Shown piece by piece: positions 16,425 to 25,618 of a stretch of 64,000 nt of DNA (the first letter of the stretch is position 1; each line of letters starts with the position of its first letter). The position numbers were made by a program, and so were the translations under genes. Source of the stretch: Azophilus sp026709365 (lineage in GTDB: Bacteria; Pseudomonadota; Gammaproteobacteria; Pseudomonadales; Azotimanducaceae); the NCBI GenBank assembly GCA_965200175.1, contig OZ241345.1, positions 2,356,001-2,420,000 of the forward strand. Reading direction: 5' to 3'. Under the pieces are notes generated by a model. The model did no database searches. It was not told where the DNA came from and worked only from the letters and a program-made list of their open reading frames with translations.

Positions 16425-18301
16425 CCCGGCAGCAGGAACGTCCGGGAACGGGTGTTGATGGTCTCCAGCAGCGCCGTTCGCAAGGCCTCCAAGCCCAGGC
16501 TGTGCTGAGCCTTGTGGCCGTGGCGGCGCAGGGTCACGGTGCGCTCCTGCTGCTCCCGCTCGCCGACGATCAGGACGTTGGGAATCTTCAAGGTGGCTGC
16601 TTGGCGGATTTTCTTTGACACCGTCTCAGTGGAAGGGGCCAGCTCGGCGCGCACCATGCGCTCCCTGAGCGCCGCGACGATCTCCGCGCCGTAGGCGTCA
16701 AACTGCTCCGAGACCGTGACCACCTGCGCCTGCACCGGCGCAAGCCAAGTGGGGAAGGCGCCCGCGTAGTGCTCAAGCAGAAAGGCCACCATGCGTTCGT
16801 GGGTGGAAAACGGCGCCCGGTGAATGCAGTAGGGCCGGTGCAGCTGGCCGTCGGCGCCGACATAGGTCAAGCCCAGGGTTTCCGGTTGGGAGAAGTCCAG
16901 CTGCACCGTGGACAGCGACTCCTCGCGGCCGGTGACGGTGCGGAACTGAATGTCGATCTTGGGGCCGTAGAACGCCGCCTCGCCGACGCCATCGACGTAG
17001 TTGATGCCCATCTCCTTGAGCACCGCCTCCAGGATCGCCTCCGATGCGGTCCAGGCTTGCGGATTGTCAACGTACTTGTCCCGGCCCTTGGGGTCGTCCG
17101 GATCCCAGCGCGACAGGCGCACCATGTAGTCGGTGAGGCCCAGGATGCCGTAAGCCTCCTGGTAGAGCCGCATCACGGCCTTGAACTCATCCTTGATCTG
17201 CGCTTCGGTGCAGTAGATGTGCGCATCGTTCATGCACATGCCGCGCACCCGCACCAAGCCGCCGACCGCCCCGGAGTCCTCCCAGCGATAGACTTGGCCG
17301 TACTCCGCCAGGCGCACCGGCAGGTCTCGGTAGCTGCGCGGCACGGCTGCAAAGACCTTGTGGTGATGGGGGCAGTTCATCGGCCGCAGGCGATAGGCCT
17401 CCTTGACCGCACCGCCCTCGCCTGCCGCGCTGTCCCCTTGCTGGGCTTCGCTGGAGTCCATGACCTCCATCGCCGGATACATGTCCTGGGCGTAGTAAGG
17501 CAGATGCCCCGACTTGAAGTACAGGTTCTCGCGGGCAAGGTGCGGCGTGGCGACCCGCTGGTAGCCGGCCTTGAACTCCAGTTCCTTGGCCAGATTCTCC
17601 AGCTCATCGCGGACCACGGTGCCGTTCGGCAGCCACAGCGGCAGCCCCCGGCCCACGTCGTTGTCGATGGCGAAGATGCCCAGTTCCCGGCCCAGCTTCT
17701 TGTGGTCGCGGCGCTGCGCCTCCTCCCAGCGCGCCACGTGCTCGTCGAGCTCCGCCTTGGCGGCAAAGGCCCAAGCGTAGATGCGGGTCATCATCGTGTT
17801 GTCGGAGTCGCCCCGCCAGTAGGCGCCGGCCAAGCTCCTGAGCTTGAAGGCATCGCGCGGCAACTGCTTGGTATCGGACACGTGCGGCCCCTCGCACATG
17901 TCCAGGAAGGGGCCGTTGCGGTAGAAGGACAGCGTGCGCAAGCCCTGCTTGGCGATCAGCTCCGCGCCGTACTCCCGCTTGTAGGGCTCGCCCATTGCCT
18001 CAATGCGCTCCAGCGCCTCAGCGGCGGGCAGGTCCTCCTGATAGAAGCGCTGGCCCTTCTTGATGATCTTGCGCATGCGCCGCTCAAGCTCCGGGAAGTC
18101 CGCCTCGGTGAGCGGCTCGCTGAGCAGGAAGTCGTAGTAGAAGCCGTCCTGGATGGGCGGGCCGAAGCCCAAGGTGGAGCCGGGCCGCAGCTCCAGCACC
18201 GCCTGGGCCAGAACGTGCGCCAAGCTGTGGCGAATTCGGTACAGCTCATCGTCCGGCTGCTGCGCACCGCTGTGTTCGGCGCGTCGATCCAAGGAAGCCA
18301 T
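16421..18301 (-). CDS. thrS: Threonyl-tRNA synthetase lacking the TGS domain
   Basis: The protein has 626 residues from the ATG at 18301, nine bases after GGAG. It starts almost directly at the editing domain: HSLAHVLAQ and MCEGPHVSD supply the two His, Cys and His of the SAD editing site. In the catalytic class II core, motif 2 is YRWEDSG..GGLVRVRG, and zinc ligands are the Cys of MNCPHH, the His of NDAHIYC and the His of HRAPFSTHERM. The C-terminal anticodon-binding domain (FPTWLAPVQAQV) is complete. The roughly 60-residue N-terminal TGS domain of E. coli ThrS is missing, and no TGS-like frame lies upstream, where repeat array A7 begins. The total length is still near normal because of insertions, for instance around residues 280-300. 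Confidence 0.95.
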   Translation of the reverse strand: MASLDRRAEHSGAQQPDDELYRIRHSLAHVLAQAVLELRPGSTLGFGPPIQDGFYYDFLLSEPLTEADFPELERRMRKIIKKGQRFYQEDLPAAEALERIEAMGEPYKREYGAELIAKQGLRTLSFYRNGPFLDMCEGPHVSDTKQLPRDAFKLRSLAGAYWRGDSDNTMMTRIYAWAFAAKAELDEHVARWEEAQRRDHKKLGRELGIFAIDNDVGRGLPLWLPNGTVVRDELENLAKELEFKAGYQRVATPHLARENLYFKSGHLPYYAQDMYPAMEVMDSSEAQQGDSAAGEGGAVKEAYRLRPMNCPHHHKVFAAVPRSYRDLPVRLAEYGQVYRWEDSGAVGGLVRVRGMCMNDAHIYCTEAQIKDEFKAVMRLYQEAYGILGLTDYMVRLSRWDPDDPKGRDKYVDNPQAWTASEAILEAVLKEMGINYVDGVGEAAFYGPKIDIQFRTVTGREESLSTVQLDFSQPETLGLTYVGADGQLHRPYCIHRAPFSTHERMVAFLLEHYAGAFPTWLAPVQAQVVTVSEQFDAYGAEIVAALRERMVRAELAPSTETVSKKIRQAATLKIPNVLIVGEREQQERTVTLRRHGHKAQHSLGLEALRTALLETINTRSRTFLLPG

Positions 18302-18420
18302 TGCCCGCATCTCCAAGACAGGTCGGAAAAGTCATTGCCCCGGAACGGCGCAACACCGCCCGTGGCTGGGAAAGCGGGGATGATATCGGCAAGCCAACCG
18401 CTTGCCTACACCCGCGCAGC

Positions 18421-18645
18421 CGCTTCGCGGCTGCGATTGCAGTTTCGCGACGCGAAACTGCGCGCGCGTTGCGCGAGCCCGGTTCCGAGACGCTTCGCGG
18501 CTGCGATTGCAGTTTCGCGACGCGAAACTGCGCGCGCGTCGCGCGAGCCCGGTTCCGAGACGCTTCGCGGCTGCGGTTGCAGTTTCGCCGCGCGAAACTG
18601 CGCGCCTGTTGCGTGAGCCCGGTTCCGAGACGTTCCTGAGCCCGC
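18421..18645 (-). repeat. Family A element expanded as three 70-bp tandem units, copy A7
   Basis: Units start at 18421, 18491 and 18561 with a period of 70. Each holds a perfect hairpin of the GCAG type (GCAGTTTCGCG/CGCGAAACTGC) and a CGCTTCGCGGCTGCG block. The last unit runs into the head of a family A element in minus orientation (GGTTCCGAGACGTTCCTGAG). The array fills most of the spacer between divergent thrS and the permease gene. Confidence 0.9.
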
Positions 18646-18801
18646 GCGCACCCACGGCTGTTGGCGTGTGCTTTCTCTCACGAGGTTGGGAATTTGATGG
18701 AGGCTCGCGCAATCACCTTGATTTCACCCTGCGCCTGGCTGATGCTGCGCCTTCATGACTGTCCCGATCGCAGGAAATCCCATTCCTGGCTGCTGACCGC
18801 C

Positions 18802-20607
18802 ATGCCCGAGACTCCAAACCCCCACGCGCTGGCATCGATGCTGCTGACAGTGGTCGCCCTCTATCTGTTCAGCCGCGAGCGGCTGCGGCTGGAAGTTTCA
18901 AGCATCGGACTGATCAGCCTGCTGGCGATCGGCTTTTCGGTGTTTCCCTACGGGGACTTCAACCCGACCGAGTTCTTCGCCGGCTTCGGCCACGAGGCGC
19001 TGATTGCGGTCAGCGCCCTGATGGTGATGGGCCAGGGACTGGTGCAGACCGCAGCTTTGGAGCCGTTGGGGCGGGTCATGGCGCGCTTCTGGAACCGGCT
19101 GCCCTTTCTGTCCTTCATGGCGACCCTCGTGGTGGGCGCCGTGCTTTCAGCCTTCGTGAACAACACGCCCATCGTGGTGCTGCTGCTGCCGATCCTCGTG
19201 AGCGTGTGCCTGCGCACCGACAACTCGCCCGCCAAGATCCTCATGCCCATGGGCTTTGCCACCCTGGTGGGCGGCATGGCCACCACCATAGGCACCTCCA
19301 CCAACCTGCTGGTGGTGAGCGTGGCCTCCGACTTGGGCCTTGCCGACTTCGGCATGTTCGACTTCGTGTATCCGGCGACCATTGCCGGGCTGGTGGCCTT
19401 CGTCTATCTGTGGCTGATCGCGCCGCGGCTGCTGCCCGATCGGGACATTCAACTGGCCAGCGCGGCGCCGCGCCTGTTCGAGGCCCGGCTGCGCCTGACC
19501 GAGCAATCGCCAGCGGTCGGCAAGCCCCTGTCCGAAGCCATCGCGCTCTGCGACGACAAGCTGCGCGTCGCCCGCATCCGCCGCGGCGAAATGCTGCTGG
19601 TGCCATTGCCCAGCACCTCGCTCAAGGCCGGCGACCAGTTGCGCGTGCGCGACACGCGGGAGAATCTCAAGCTCTTTGAGGACACGCTCAAGGCCAGCTT
19701 GCACAGCGTTGACTCCGGCGACAACGGCAATGGACCGCTCGCCGAGCAGAACCAGAGCTTGGCGGAAATCGCGGTGGTGGCCGGCTCACGCCTCGACGGC
19801 GCCAACCTGCGCTCGGCGCGCTTCCTGGACCAGTTTCAACTGGTGGTGCTGGCGGTGCATCGCGCCGGCAAGGAAGTGATGAGCTTCGAGGACAACATCG
19901 CTCGGGTGGTGCTGCAGCCCGGGGACATTCTGCTCGTCCAAGGCGCTGGGGCGCAGATTGCCCGCCTCAAGCGCAGCACCGACTTTCTGGTGCTCGATGC
20001 CACCGCCGACCTGCCCGAACCGCACAAGGCGACGCGGGCGCTAGCCATCTTTGTGGGCGTCGTCGCCAGCGCCGCGAGCGGCTTGATGCCCATCTCGGTG
20101 AGCGCCACCGCCGGCGCCTGCCTGCTGCTGTTGACCCGCTGCCTGGATGTTGGCCCGGCGATCCGCGCCATCAACACATCGGTGTTCTTCATCATCGTCG
20201 CCAGCCTGGCCTTGGGCAGGGCGCTGGTCGAGACCGGCGCGACCCACTACCTCACCGAAGTCTTCCTCGCCGCCACGCTGGGCGCGGAGCCGGTGGTGGT
20301 GCTCGGCGCCTTGATGGCGCTGCTGGCGGTGCTGACCAACGTGGTGTCCAACAACGCCGCCGCGGTGATCGGCACGCCCATCGCCATCGGCATCGCCAAC
20401 AGCCTCGGCCTGCCACCGGAACCCTTTGTGCTGGCGGTGCTGTTCGGCGCCAACATGAGCTTCGCCACGCCGATGGCCTACCAAACCAACCTGCTGGTGA
20501 TGGCGGCCGGCAACTACCGCTTCTCGGATTTCGTCAGGGTGGGGGTGCCGCTCACGGTGATCATGCTGCTCACCCTGACTTGGGCTTTGGACCGAATCTA
20601 CTTCTAG
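18802..20607 (+). CDS. SLC13-family anion permease with two RCK_C (TrkA-C) domains
   Basis: The protein has 601 residues from the ATG at 18802; an in-frame ATG at 18697 would add a non-conserved leader. Hydrophobic segments occupy about residues 10-200 and 400-600, split by a cytosolic insert with two RCK_C regulatory domains (about 215-300 and 315-395). The NNTPIVV (about 115) and NVVSNNAAAVIG (about 515) motifs are the paired re-entrant signatures of the ArsB/DASS transport fold, and TTIGTSTNL is also conserved. Relatives import sulfate, dicarboxylates or other anions with Na+ or H+. The substrate cannot be told from sequence. It is divergent from thrS and convergent with the sensor kinase gene. 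Confidence 0.9.
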   Translation: MPETPNPHALASMLLTVVALYLFSRERLRLEVSSIGLISLLAIGFSVFPYGDFNPTEFFAGFGHEALIAVSALMVMGQGLVQTAALEPLGRVMARFWNRLPFLSFMATLVVGAVLSAFVNNTPIVVLLLPILVSVCLRTDNSPAKILMPMGFATLVGGMATTIGTSTNLLVVSVASDLGLADFGMFDFVYPATIAGLVAFVYLWLIAPRLLPDRDIQLASAAPRLFEARLRLTEQSPAVGKPLSEAIALCDDKLRVARIRRGEMLLVPLPSTSLKAGDQLRVRDTRENLKLFEDTLKASLHSVDSGDNGNGPLAEQNQSLAEIAVVAGSRLDGANLRSARFLDQFQLVVLAVHRAGKEVMSFEDNIARVVLQPGDILLVQGAGAQIARLKRSTDFLVLDATADLPEPHKATRALAIFVGVVASAASGLMPISVSATAGACLLLLTRCLDVGPAIRAINTSVFFIIVASLALGRALVETGATHYLTEVFLAATLGAEPVVVLGALMALLAVLTNVVSNNAAAVIGTPIAIGIANSLGLPPEPFVLAVLFGANMSFATPMAYQTNLLVMAAGNYRFSDFVRVGVPLTVIMLLTLTWALDRIYF

Positions 20608-20637
20608 CGTCCTGTCCCGGATGCGCCTGAACGGGCG

Positions 20638-22866
20638 TCAGGCTTCCTCCGCAGCTCCCTCCAAGTGCGCCGACGGCTGCAAGGGGAGGCGCAGGCGCAT
20701 CTCGGTGTAGGCGCCCAGTTCGGAGTCCACCTCTATGACGCCGCCATGCCGGGTGAGGATGTCCACCGTCAACGACAGGCCCAGGCCCGTGCCCTTGCCG
20801 GCATCCTTGGTGGTGACGAAGGGTTCGAACATCCGCTGGCGCATTTCGTCGGGGATGCCCGGGCCGTTGTCGCGAATGCGGAACTCAAAGCCGTCCTCCA
20901 AGCGTCGGCTGCTGATTTCCAACTTCGGCTCGAAGTCGTCCTTGAGCGCAAGCCGCTTCTCATCCAAAGCCTGAAAGGCGTTGGTGAGCACGTTGAGGAA
21001 AGCGCGGCTGATGTCCTGCGGCACCACTTCGACGGGGCCAATGGTCTCGTCGAAATCGATCTCGAGGGCTGCGTTGAAGTCGGGGTGCTCAGCCCGCATG
21101 GCGTGGTAGGCCAGCTCCATGTACTGCTTGAGCAGCGCGTTGAGATCGGCCTCCCGCCAGTTGCCCGGCCCGGAACGGGAGTGGTCCAGCATGCTGCGCA
21201 CGATGCTGTCGGCCCGGCCGCCGTGCTCCCGCACCTTGTTCAGATTGACCTTGAGATCGTCGAGAATCTCCTTGATCTCCGCAGCCGTTTCAAGTTGCCC
21301 GTCGTCCGCGGACTCGTCAATGACCTCCCGAATCTCTTCGATCAACTCCTCGGAGACCTCGGTGAAGTTCTTGACGAAATTCAGGGGATTCTTGATCTCG
21401 TGGGCGACGCCGGCGGCCAGCTGCCCCAAGGACGCCAGCTTCTCCTCGGCGATGATTCTGTCCTGGGCGTGCTGCAGCTGCGCCAGGGTGTCCTCCAGGG
21501 TGTGGTTCTTCGCATCGAGCTCCCCGGCCAGCTTCTCAACGAGATTGAGCCGCTGCACTTCCAGCGCATAGCGGCGGAAGACCTCCAGCGCGTTGGCCAT
21601 GTCGGTGACCTCATCATTGCCGGAGGCGGCCACCGAAACCTCCAGGTCGCCGCCCGCCATTTTCTGCATCGACTCGGCCAAGCCCACCAAGCGACGCAGC
21701 AAGTAGCGGCCCACGAACAGCCAGCCGATCAGCACGGAACCCACGATGCTCAGCACGTTGAGCAGCACCAGCCAGAGAATGCCGCGGGTGGCGGCGGACT
21801 GGGAGTCGGCGTTGATGGCCTGCGCTTCGCGGCTGACCTGCTCGGATAAGCGCTGCATGCCCGCGAGCAACTGGGTTGACGAGTCCCGGCCAGACAACAG
21901 CGCCTCGCGCTCCTGCGCCAACTGCCACAGGAACTCGCGCTTCAGCGCGAAGATGCCCGACTCCGACTCGCCGATCTCCACCAAACGCTCAATGTCGGCC
22001 ATCAAATCGACATTCGCTATGCGCTGGTCCACCCGATCCATCGCCAGCATCAGGTTTTGGCCTGAGCTGCGGAAACGCTCAGCCAGCGGCTCAATCAAAT
22101 CCCGCTCAGACAGCACCAAAACCTCGCCCAGCAGCAGCCCGGCCAAGGTGGCTTGATGGTTGATGTCAATCAGATCCCGGTAGTAGGCCAGCTCGGCTTC
22201 GGAGGCGCGCTCAGCCGGGCCCAGCGGGCGGTCATCCAACCCCCGCAGCCCGGCCACGAGAAAGAAGCCTTGATCGTCGATCGCGGCCCCAACCTTGCTG
22301 TCGATGCGCCGGCTCAGCGCGCCCAGCTCCTCGACCAAGGCGTCCAGGGAGCCGCCAATGGCCAGCCGCCGTGCGGAGGAGTCGTAAACCTTCCACAGCA
22401 GGGAGCCAAAACGGGCCAAGCCGACTTCCAAGGCCGCGGCCTCCTCGCCAACGACCGAATCGGCCCCGACCTTTCCGACCAAGGCCAGGAGGGTGTCGCG
22501 CTCCGCCATGACCGTCTCCGAAATCATGCGGTGCTCATCCACGGTCGCCGCCGAGGCCATGCGCGCGGCCCCGTTGACCAACACCGCGCCACGGCGCGCA
22601 ATCTCGACCGACTGGCTCAGGTTGGGAATGCTTTGCGCCGCCAACCGGGATTGGTAGCGCACGATTTCAGTGAGGAAGTAGTAGGCGACAAAGCTGGCGA
22701 TGATGAGCAGCATGGCACTGCCCACCAGCCCGCTGTAGATTTGCGGTCCGATTCCAAAACGGCCCTTGGCGGAACCGGCGGGCTGCTCGCCGGACGGCGG
22801 TGGGGAACCGGACGACGACGAGGGGACATCCGCCGCCAAGTCGCCGCTGGCGCTGCCGTCACTCAT
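20638..22866 (-). CDS. Membrane sensor histidine kinase
   Basis: The protein has 742 residues. A Pro/Ser-rich cytosolic leader is followed by TM1 (about 46-68), a helical periplasmic domain of some 285 residues, TM2 (about 355-380), HAMP (about 380-435), a coiled coil, HisKA with the phospho-acceptor in GVAHEIKNPLNF (about 480), and HATPase_c with DNGPGIPDE and GTGLGLSL. It lacks a receiver domain. The start codon overlaps the stop of the upstream binding-protein gene by 4 bases, so the two should be translationally coupled. The likely partner is the receiver-PP2C protein at 24030-25217. The bound ligand of the binding protein probably sets kinase activity. Confidence 0.93.
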   Translation of the reverse strand: MSDGSASGDLAADVPSSSSGSPPPSGEQPAGSAKGRFGIGPQIYSGLVGSAMLLIIASFVAYYFLTEIVRYQSRLAAQSIPNLSQSVEIARRGAVLVNGAARMASAATVDEHRMISETVMAERDTLLALVGKVGADSVVGEEAAALEVGLARFGSLLWKVYDSSARRLAIGGSLDALVEELGALSRRIDSKVGAAIDDQGFFLVAGLRGLDDRPLGPAERASEAELAYYRDLIDINHQATLAGLLLGEVLVLSERDLIEPLAERFRSSGQNLMLAMDRVDQRIANVDLMADIERLVEIGESESGIFALKREFLWQLAQEREALLSGRDSSTQLLAGMQRLSEQVSREAQAINADSQSAATRGILWLVLLNVLSIVGSVLIGWLFVGRYLLRRLVGLAESMQKMAGGDLEVSVAASGNDEVTDMANALEVFRRYALEVQRLNLVEKLAGELDAKNHTLEDTLAQLQHAQDRIIAEEKLASLGQLAAGVAHEIKNPLNFVKNFTEVSEELIEEIREVIDESADDGQLETAAEIKEILDDLKVNLNKVREHGGRADSIVRSMLDHSRSGPGNWREADLNALLKQYMELAYHAMRAEHPDFNAALEIDFDETIGPVEVVPQDISRAFLNVLTNAFQALDEKRLALKDDFEPKLEISSRRLEDGFEFRIRDNGPGIPDEMRQRMFEPFVTTKDAGKGTGLGLSLTVDILTRHGGVIEVDSELGAYTEMRLRLPLQPSAHLEGAAEEA

Positions 22867-24026
22867 CGCTTGACCAGGCGGGTGGCGGGAACCACTTGGC
22901 CGCGGCGGTCAATCACCGTCAGGTACACCTGATCGGAACCCTGGTTGTCGGTGGGGCCATAGCTCAGGTTGAAGCCCCCGAAGCGAATGTCCGACGCCTC
23001 GCGCAGTGCCGTCATGAAGCTCTGCCGCGTCAACGGGACATCCGCCCGCCGAACGCCCTCCGCCACCAGCCTGCCGGCCAGATACCCTTCCAGCGACACG
23101 AAGTCGGGCACGGCGTCCGGCGCCACTGCGGTCAGCGCCTGCTGGTAGTGCGCCACGACTTCCACCTCGACGTCGTTGGGGAAGGGCACCACCTGGGTAA
23201 TGTAAACGCCTTCGCCGTCATCGCCCAAAGCGCGGGCCAAGGCGGTGCTGCCGACAAAGGAGATGTTCACGAACACAGGGTCGAAGTTGAGCTTGCGCGC
23301 CCATCGAATCATCGCCGCCGCCGGCTGGTAGGCGCCAATGACGACCACCGCATCGGGCCCCGCCCGGCGCAGGTCGAGCAGCGGCACTTTGACGCTTTCG
23401 GTGTTGCGCGGGTAGTCCGCCTGAACCACCAGCGGCAGGTCGTGGCGATCGAGTGCCCGGCGCACGCCTTCGAGCCCCGCCCTGCCATAGGAGTCGTTCT
23501 GGTAGAAGACGCCAATGCGCGTCAGACCGGCGTCAGCGCTCAAGCGGGCAACGATTTCAGCGGTTTCCTGAAAATAGGAGGCGCGCAGGTTGATGACGTT
23601 GTTCATCATGCCGGCCTCGCGCAGGAACTCGGCGCCCGTGAACGGCGCAATGTAGGGAACGTTGGCCTCGCTGGCCACCGGCTGAATCGCTCTGGAGGTG
23701 GGCGTGCCGACCGCGCCCACCACGGCGAACACGTCATGCTCCCGGATGAGCGTGCGGGCGTTGGCGATGGCCGCTTCCGGCTCGTAGGCGTCATCCAACG
23801 AAATCAAGGACAGCGGCATCCCATGGACGCCGCCGCCCCGATTGGCTTCCTCAAAGGCGGCGAGCAGGCCCAAGCGCATGCCCGAGCCCAATTCGCTGGC
23901 CGGGCCGCTGAGCGCCGCGGACTGCCCGAACAGCAGCGCACCGCCCGCTTCAGCGGCCAGACCCGGCGCCTGGCCCAAGCCGGCAAGCGCCAAGCCAAGC
24001 CAGCACAGGCCCCGCAAGCGGCGCAT
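22863..24026 (-). CDS. Periplasmic branched-chain-amino-acid-type binding protein in a signalling operon
   Basis: The protein has 387 residues with a cleavable signal peptide (residues 1 to about 25, APGLAAEA) and no lipobox. It has the LivK-type fold: GQSAALSGPASELG at the N-terminus, GGVHGMPLSLISLDD, and YQNDSYGRAGLEG in the second lobe. There are no permease genes; instead the gene is embedded between a PP2C response regulator (3 bases upstream) and a histidine kinase (4-base overlap). This points to a receptor that presents a ligand to the kinase rather than to a transporter. It is a distant paralogue of the lipoprotein at 777-1970. Ligand unknown. Confidence 0.92.
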   Translation of the reverse strand: MRRLRGLCWLGLALAGLGQAPGLAAEAGGALLFGQSAALSGPASELGSGMRLGLLAAFEEANRGGGVHGMPLSLISLDDAYEPEAAIANARTLIREHDVFAVVGAVGTPTSRAIQPVASEANVPYIAPFTGAEFLREAGMMNNVINLRASYFQETAEIVARLSADAGLTRIGVFYQNDSYGRAGLEGVRRALDRHDLPLVVQADYPRNTESVKVPLLDLRRAGPDAVVVIGAYQPAAAMIRWARKLNFDPVFVNISFVGSTALARALGDDGEGVYITQVVPFPNDVEVEVVAHYQQALTAVAPDAVPDFVSLEGYLAGRLVAEGVRRADVPLTRQSFMTALREASDIRFGGFNLSYGPTDNQGSDQVYLTVIDRRGQVVPATRLVKR

Positions 24027-24029
24027 GCG

Positions 24030-25217
24030 CTAAAGCGAACCGTTGGCGCCCGCCCCCCCTGAGAGCGATCTCAGGCGCAGGGAGAGGCAGGTGATGTCGT
24101 CAAACTGCTTTGCGCCGTCGGCAAAGCTATCGACGTCGGCCAACACCAAATCCACCAGCGCCTCGGCACCCGAGGACGCGCTGTCCGCAAGCACCCGGTC
24201 AAGGCGCTGCTCGCCATACTCATTCAAGTCGTGGTTGCTGGCTTCCGTGATGCCGTCGGTGTACAGAAAAAGCGCATCACCCGGCTTCACCGTGACGGTG
24301 AGGTCGCCGAATTGGTGTCCGAGCGCGATTCCCAAGGCGCAATCCCCAGTCAGCGGAAGCGCTTCCACCTCTCCTGCCTGAGTCAAGTGCCGCGGCGGAT
24401 TGTGGCCGCCATTGGAGTAACGGAAACTGCCGTCCCGAAGATCCAGCACGCCGTAGAAGGCGGTCACGAACATGCAGGCATCGTTGTCCTGGCAGAGAAA
24501 CTCGTTGACCTCGTGCAGGCAGCGGGCCGGCGAGTCGTGGCGCCGGGACGAGGACTTCAGCAGCGCCCGAGTGATCATCGTGAACAGCGCCGCGGGCACG
24601 CCCTTGTCGGAGACGTCGGCGATGACCAGCCCCAAGCGGTGCTCGTCGAGTTGGAAGAAGTCGTAGAAGTCGCCGCCAATCTCCTTGGCGGGGTTCATGA
24701 CGGCATGGACGCCGAAGGTATCCCCAACCGGCAGTTCGGCCGGCACCCCCGACAGCTGCACCTGCTTGGCGACGTCCAGCTCCCGGCGGATGGCGACCAG
24801 GCGGTCGCGGTTCTTCAGCGCCTGCTCAAGATCATTGATGTGCTTGACCGTCTTTTCAATGGTGATCTGCAGATCGTTGAAGTCCACCGGCTTGGTGACG
24901 AAATCGAAGGCGCCCCGGTTCATGGCCGTGCGGATGTTCTCCATGTCGCCATAGGCGGAAATGATGACCGCCTTCACGTCGGGCTTGGTGTCCTCCAACT
25001 GGCCAAGCAGCGTCAGCCCGTCCATGACCGGCATGTTGATGTCGGACAGGACCAAGTGGACGTCCGGGTTCTCTTCGAGGGCTTCAAGGGCCTCCTTGCC
25101 GTTTTGGGCGAAAAGGAACTCGTATTCGCCCTTGCGGATGCGGCGGCGAAAGCGTTGACGGACGAGCAGCTCCAAGTCTTCCTCGTCATCAACCATCAAT
25201 ATTCGGGTTGCGCCCAT
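24030..25217 (-). CDS. Response regulator with SpoIIE-type PP2C phosphatase output
   Basis: The protein has 395 residues. The receiver domain covers about 1-125, with acidic residues D10/D11, phospho-acceptor D59 (LVLSDINMPVMDG) and Lys near 109 (VTKPVDF). A coiled linker (about 125-150) joins it to a PP2C/SpoIIE phosphatase (about 165-385) with metal-binding GGDFYDF, ADVSDKG, YTDGITE and DDITCLSLR. The design is that of RsbU/HsbR-type regulators: phosphorylation of the receiver switches on a phosphatase that dephosphorylates a STAS antagonist. The STAS gene is 45 bases upstream and the likely cognate kinase is two genes downstream, so the relay can be read from one operon. Confidence 0.95.
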   Translation of the reverse strand: MGATRILMVDDEEDLELLVRQRFRRRIRKGEYEFLFAQNGKEALEALEENPDVHLVLSDINMPVMDGLTLLGQLEDTKPDVKAVIISAYGDMENIRTAMNRGAFDFVTKPVDFNDLQITIEKTVKHINDLEQALKNRDRLVAIRRELDVAKQVQLSGVPAELPVGDTFGVHAVMNPAKEIGGDFYDFFQLDEHRLGLVIADVSDKGVPAALFTMITRALLKSSSRRHDSPARCLHEVNEFLCQDNDACMFVTAFYGVLDLRDGSFRYSNGGHNPPRHLTQAGEVEALPLTGDCALGIALGHQFGDLTVTVKPGDALFLYTDGITEASNHDLNEYGEQRLDRVLADSASSGAEALVDLVLADVDSFADGAKQFDDITCLSLRLRSLSGGAGANGSL

Positions 25218-25262
25218 GACGGCTTCCTGGTCAGAACAATGGGATTGGGTTGGGGGACGGGG

Positions 25263-25613
25263 CTATACGGTCGCAAGCGCTTCGCTGCGGGTGCCGAAAA
25301 CCGGCAGGATGTGGTCGAAGCCGCTGACCCTGAACACCTCCGCAATTTGCTCGGAGAGGCCGCAAAACAGCGTCTTGCCCTTGTCGGCCTGCATGCGCCG
25401 GGCGGCCAGCAGCAAAACCCGCAGCCCCGCGCTGCTGATGTACTCAAGCTCGTCGAAATCAAACAGCAACGCCGGTTGGCCAGCATCGATCTTATCCCGA
25501 ACGGCTTCATCAAGAACGCTGGCGTTGGTGCCGTCCACACGTCCAGCCAAGCACAGGATGATCGCTTTCTCATCCTGTTCCGTCCGTATCGTCAGTTGCG
25601 TCTTACTCGTCAC
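25263..25613 (-). CDS. STAS-domain anti-sigma factor antagonist
   Basis: This is a 116-residue single STAS domain. The phosphorylation loop is EYISSAGLRVLL with Ser60/Ser61, matching the SpoIIAA/RsbV serine site. It would bind the HATPase protein encoded 5 bases upstream when unphosphorylated and release it when phosphorylated. The PP2C regulator encoded next should remove the phosphate. Cytosolic, no extra domains. No sigma factor gene lies in the window, so the final target of the switch is not visible; in related proteobacterial systems targets include anti-sigma factors and diguanylate cyclases. Confidence 0.93.
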   Translation of the reverse strand: MTSKTQLTIRTEQDEKAIILCLAGRVDGTNASVLDEAVRDKIDAGQPALLFDFDELEYISSAGLRVLLLAARRMQADKGKTLFCGLSEQIAEVFRVSGFDHILPVFGTRSEALATV

Positions 25614-25618
25614 TGTAG

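Noticed and set aside
18421..18630. Possible CRISPR array or coding repeats
   Set aside because: Three contiguous 70-bp units without spacers; period is not a multiple of three and all frames are Arg/Ala-rich nonsense.
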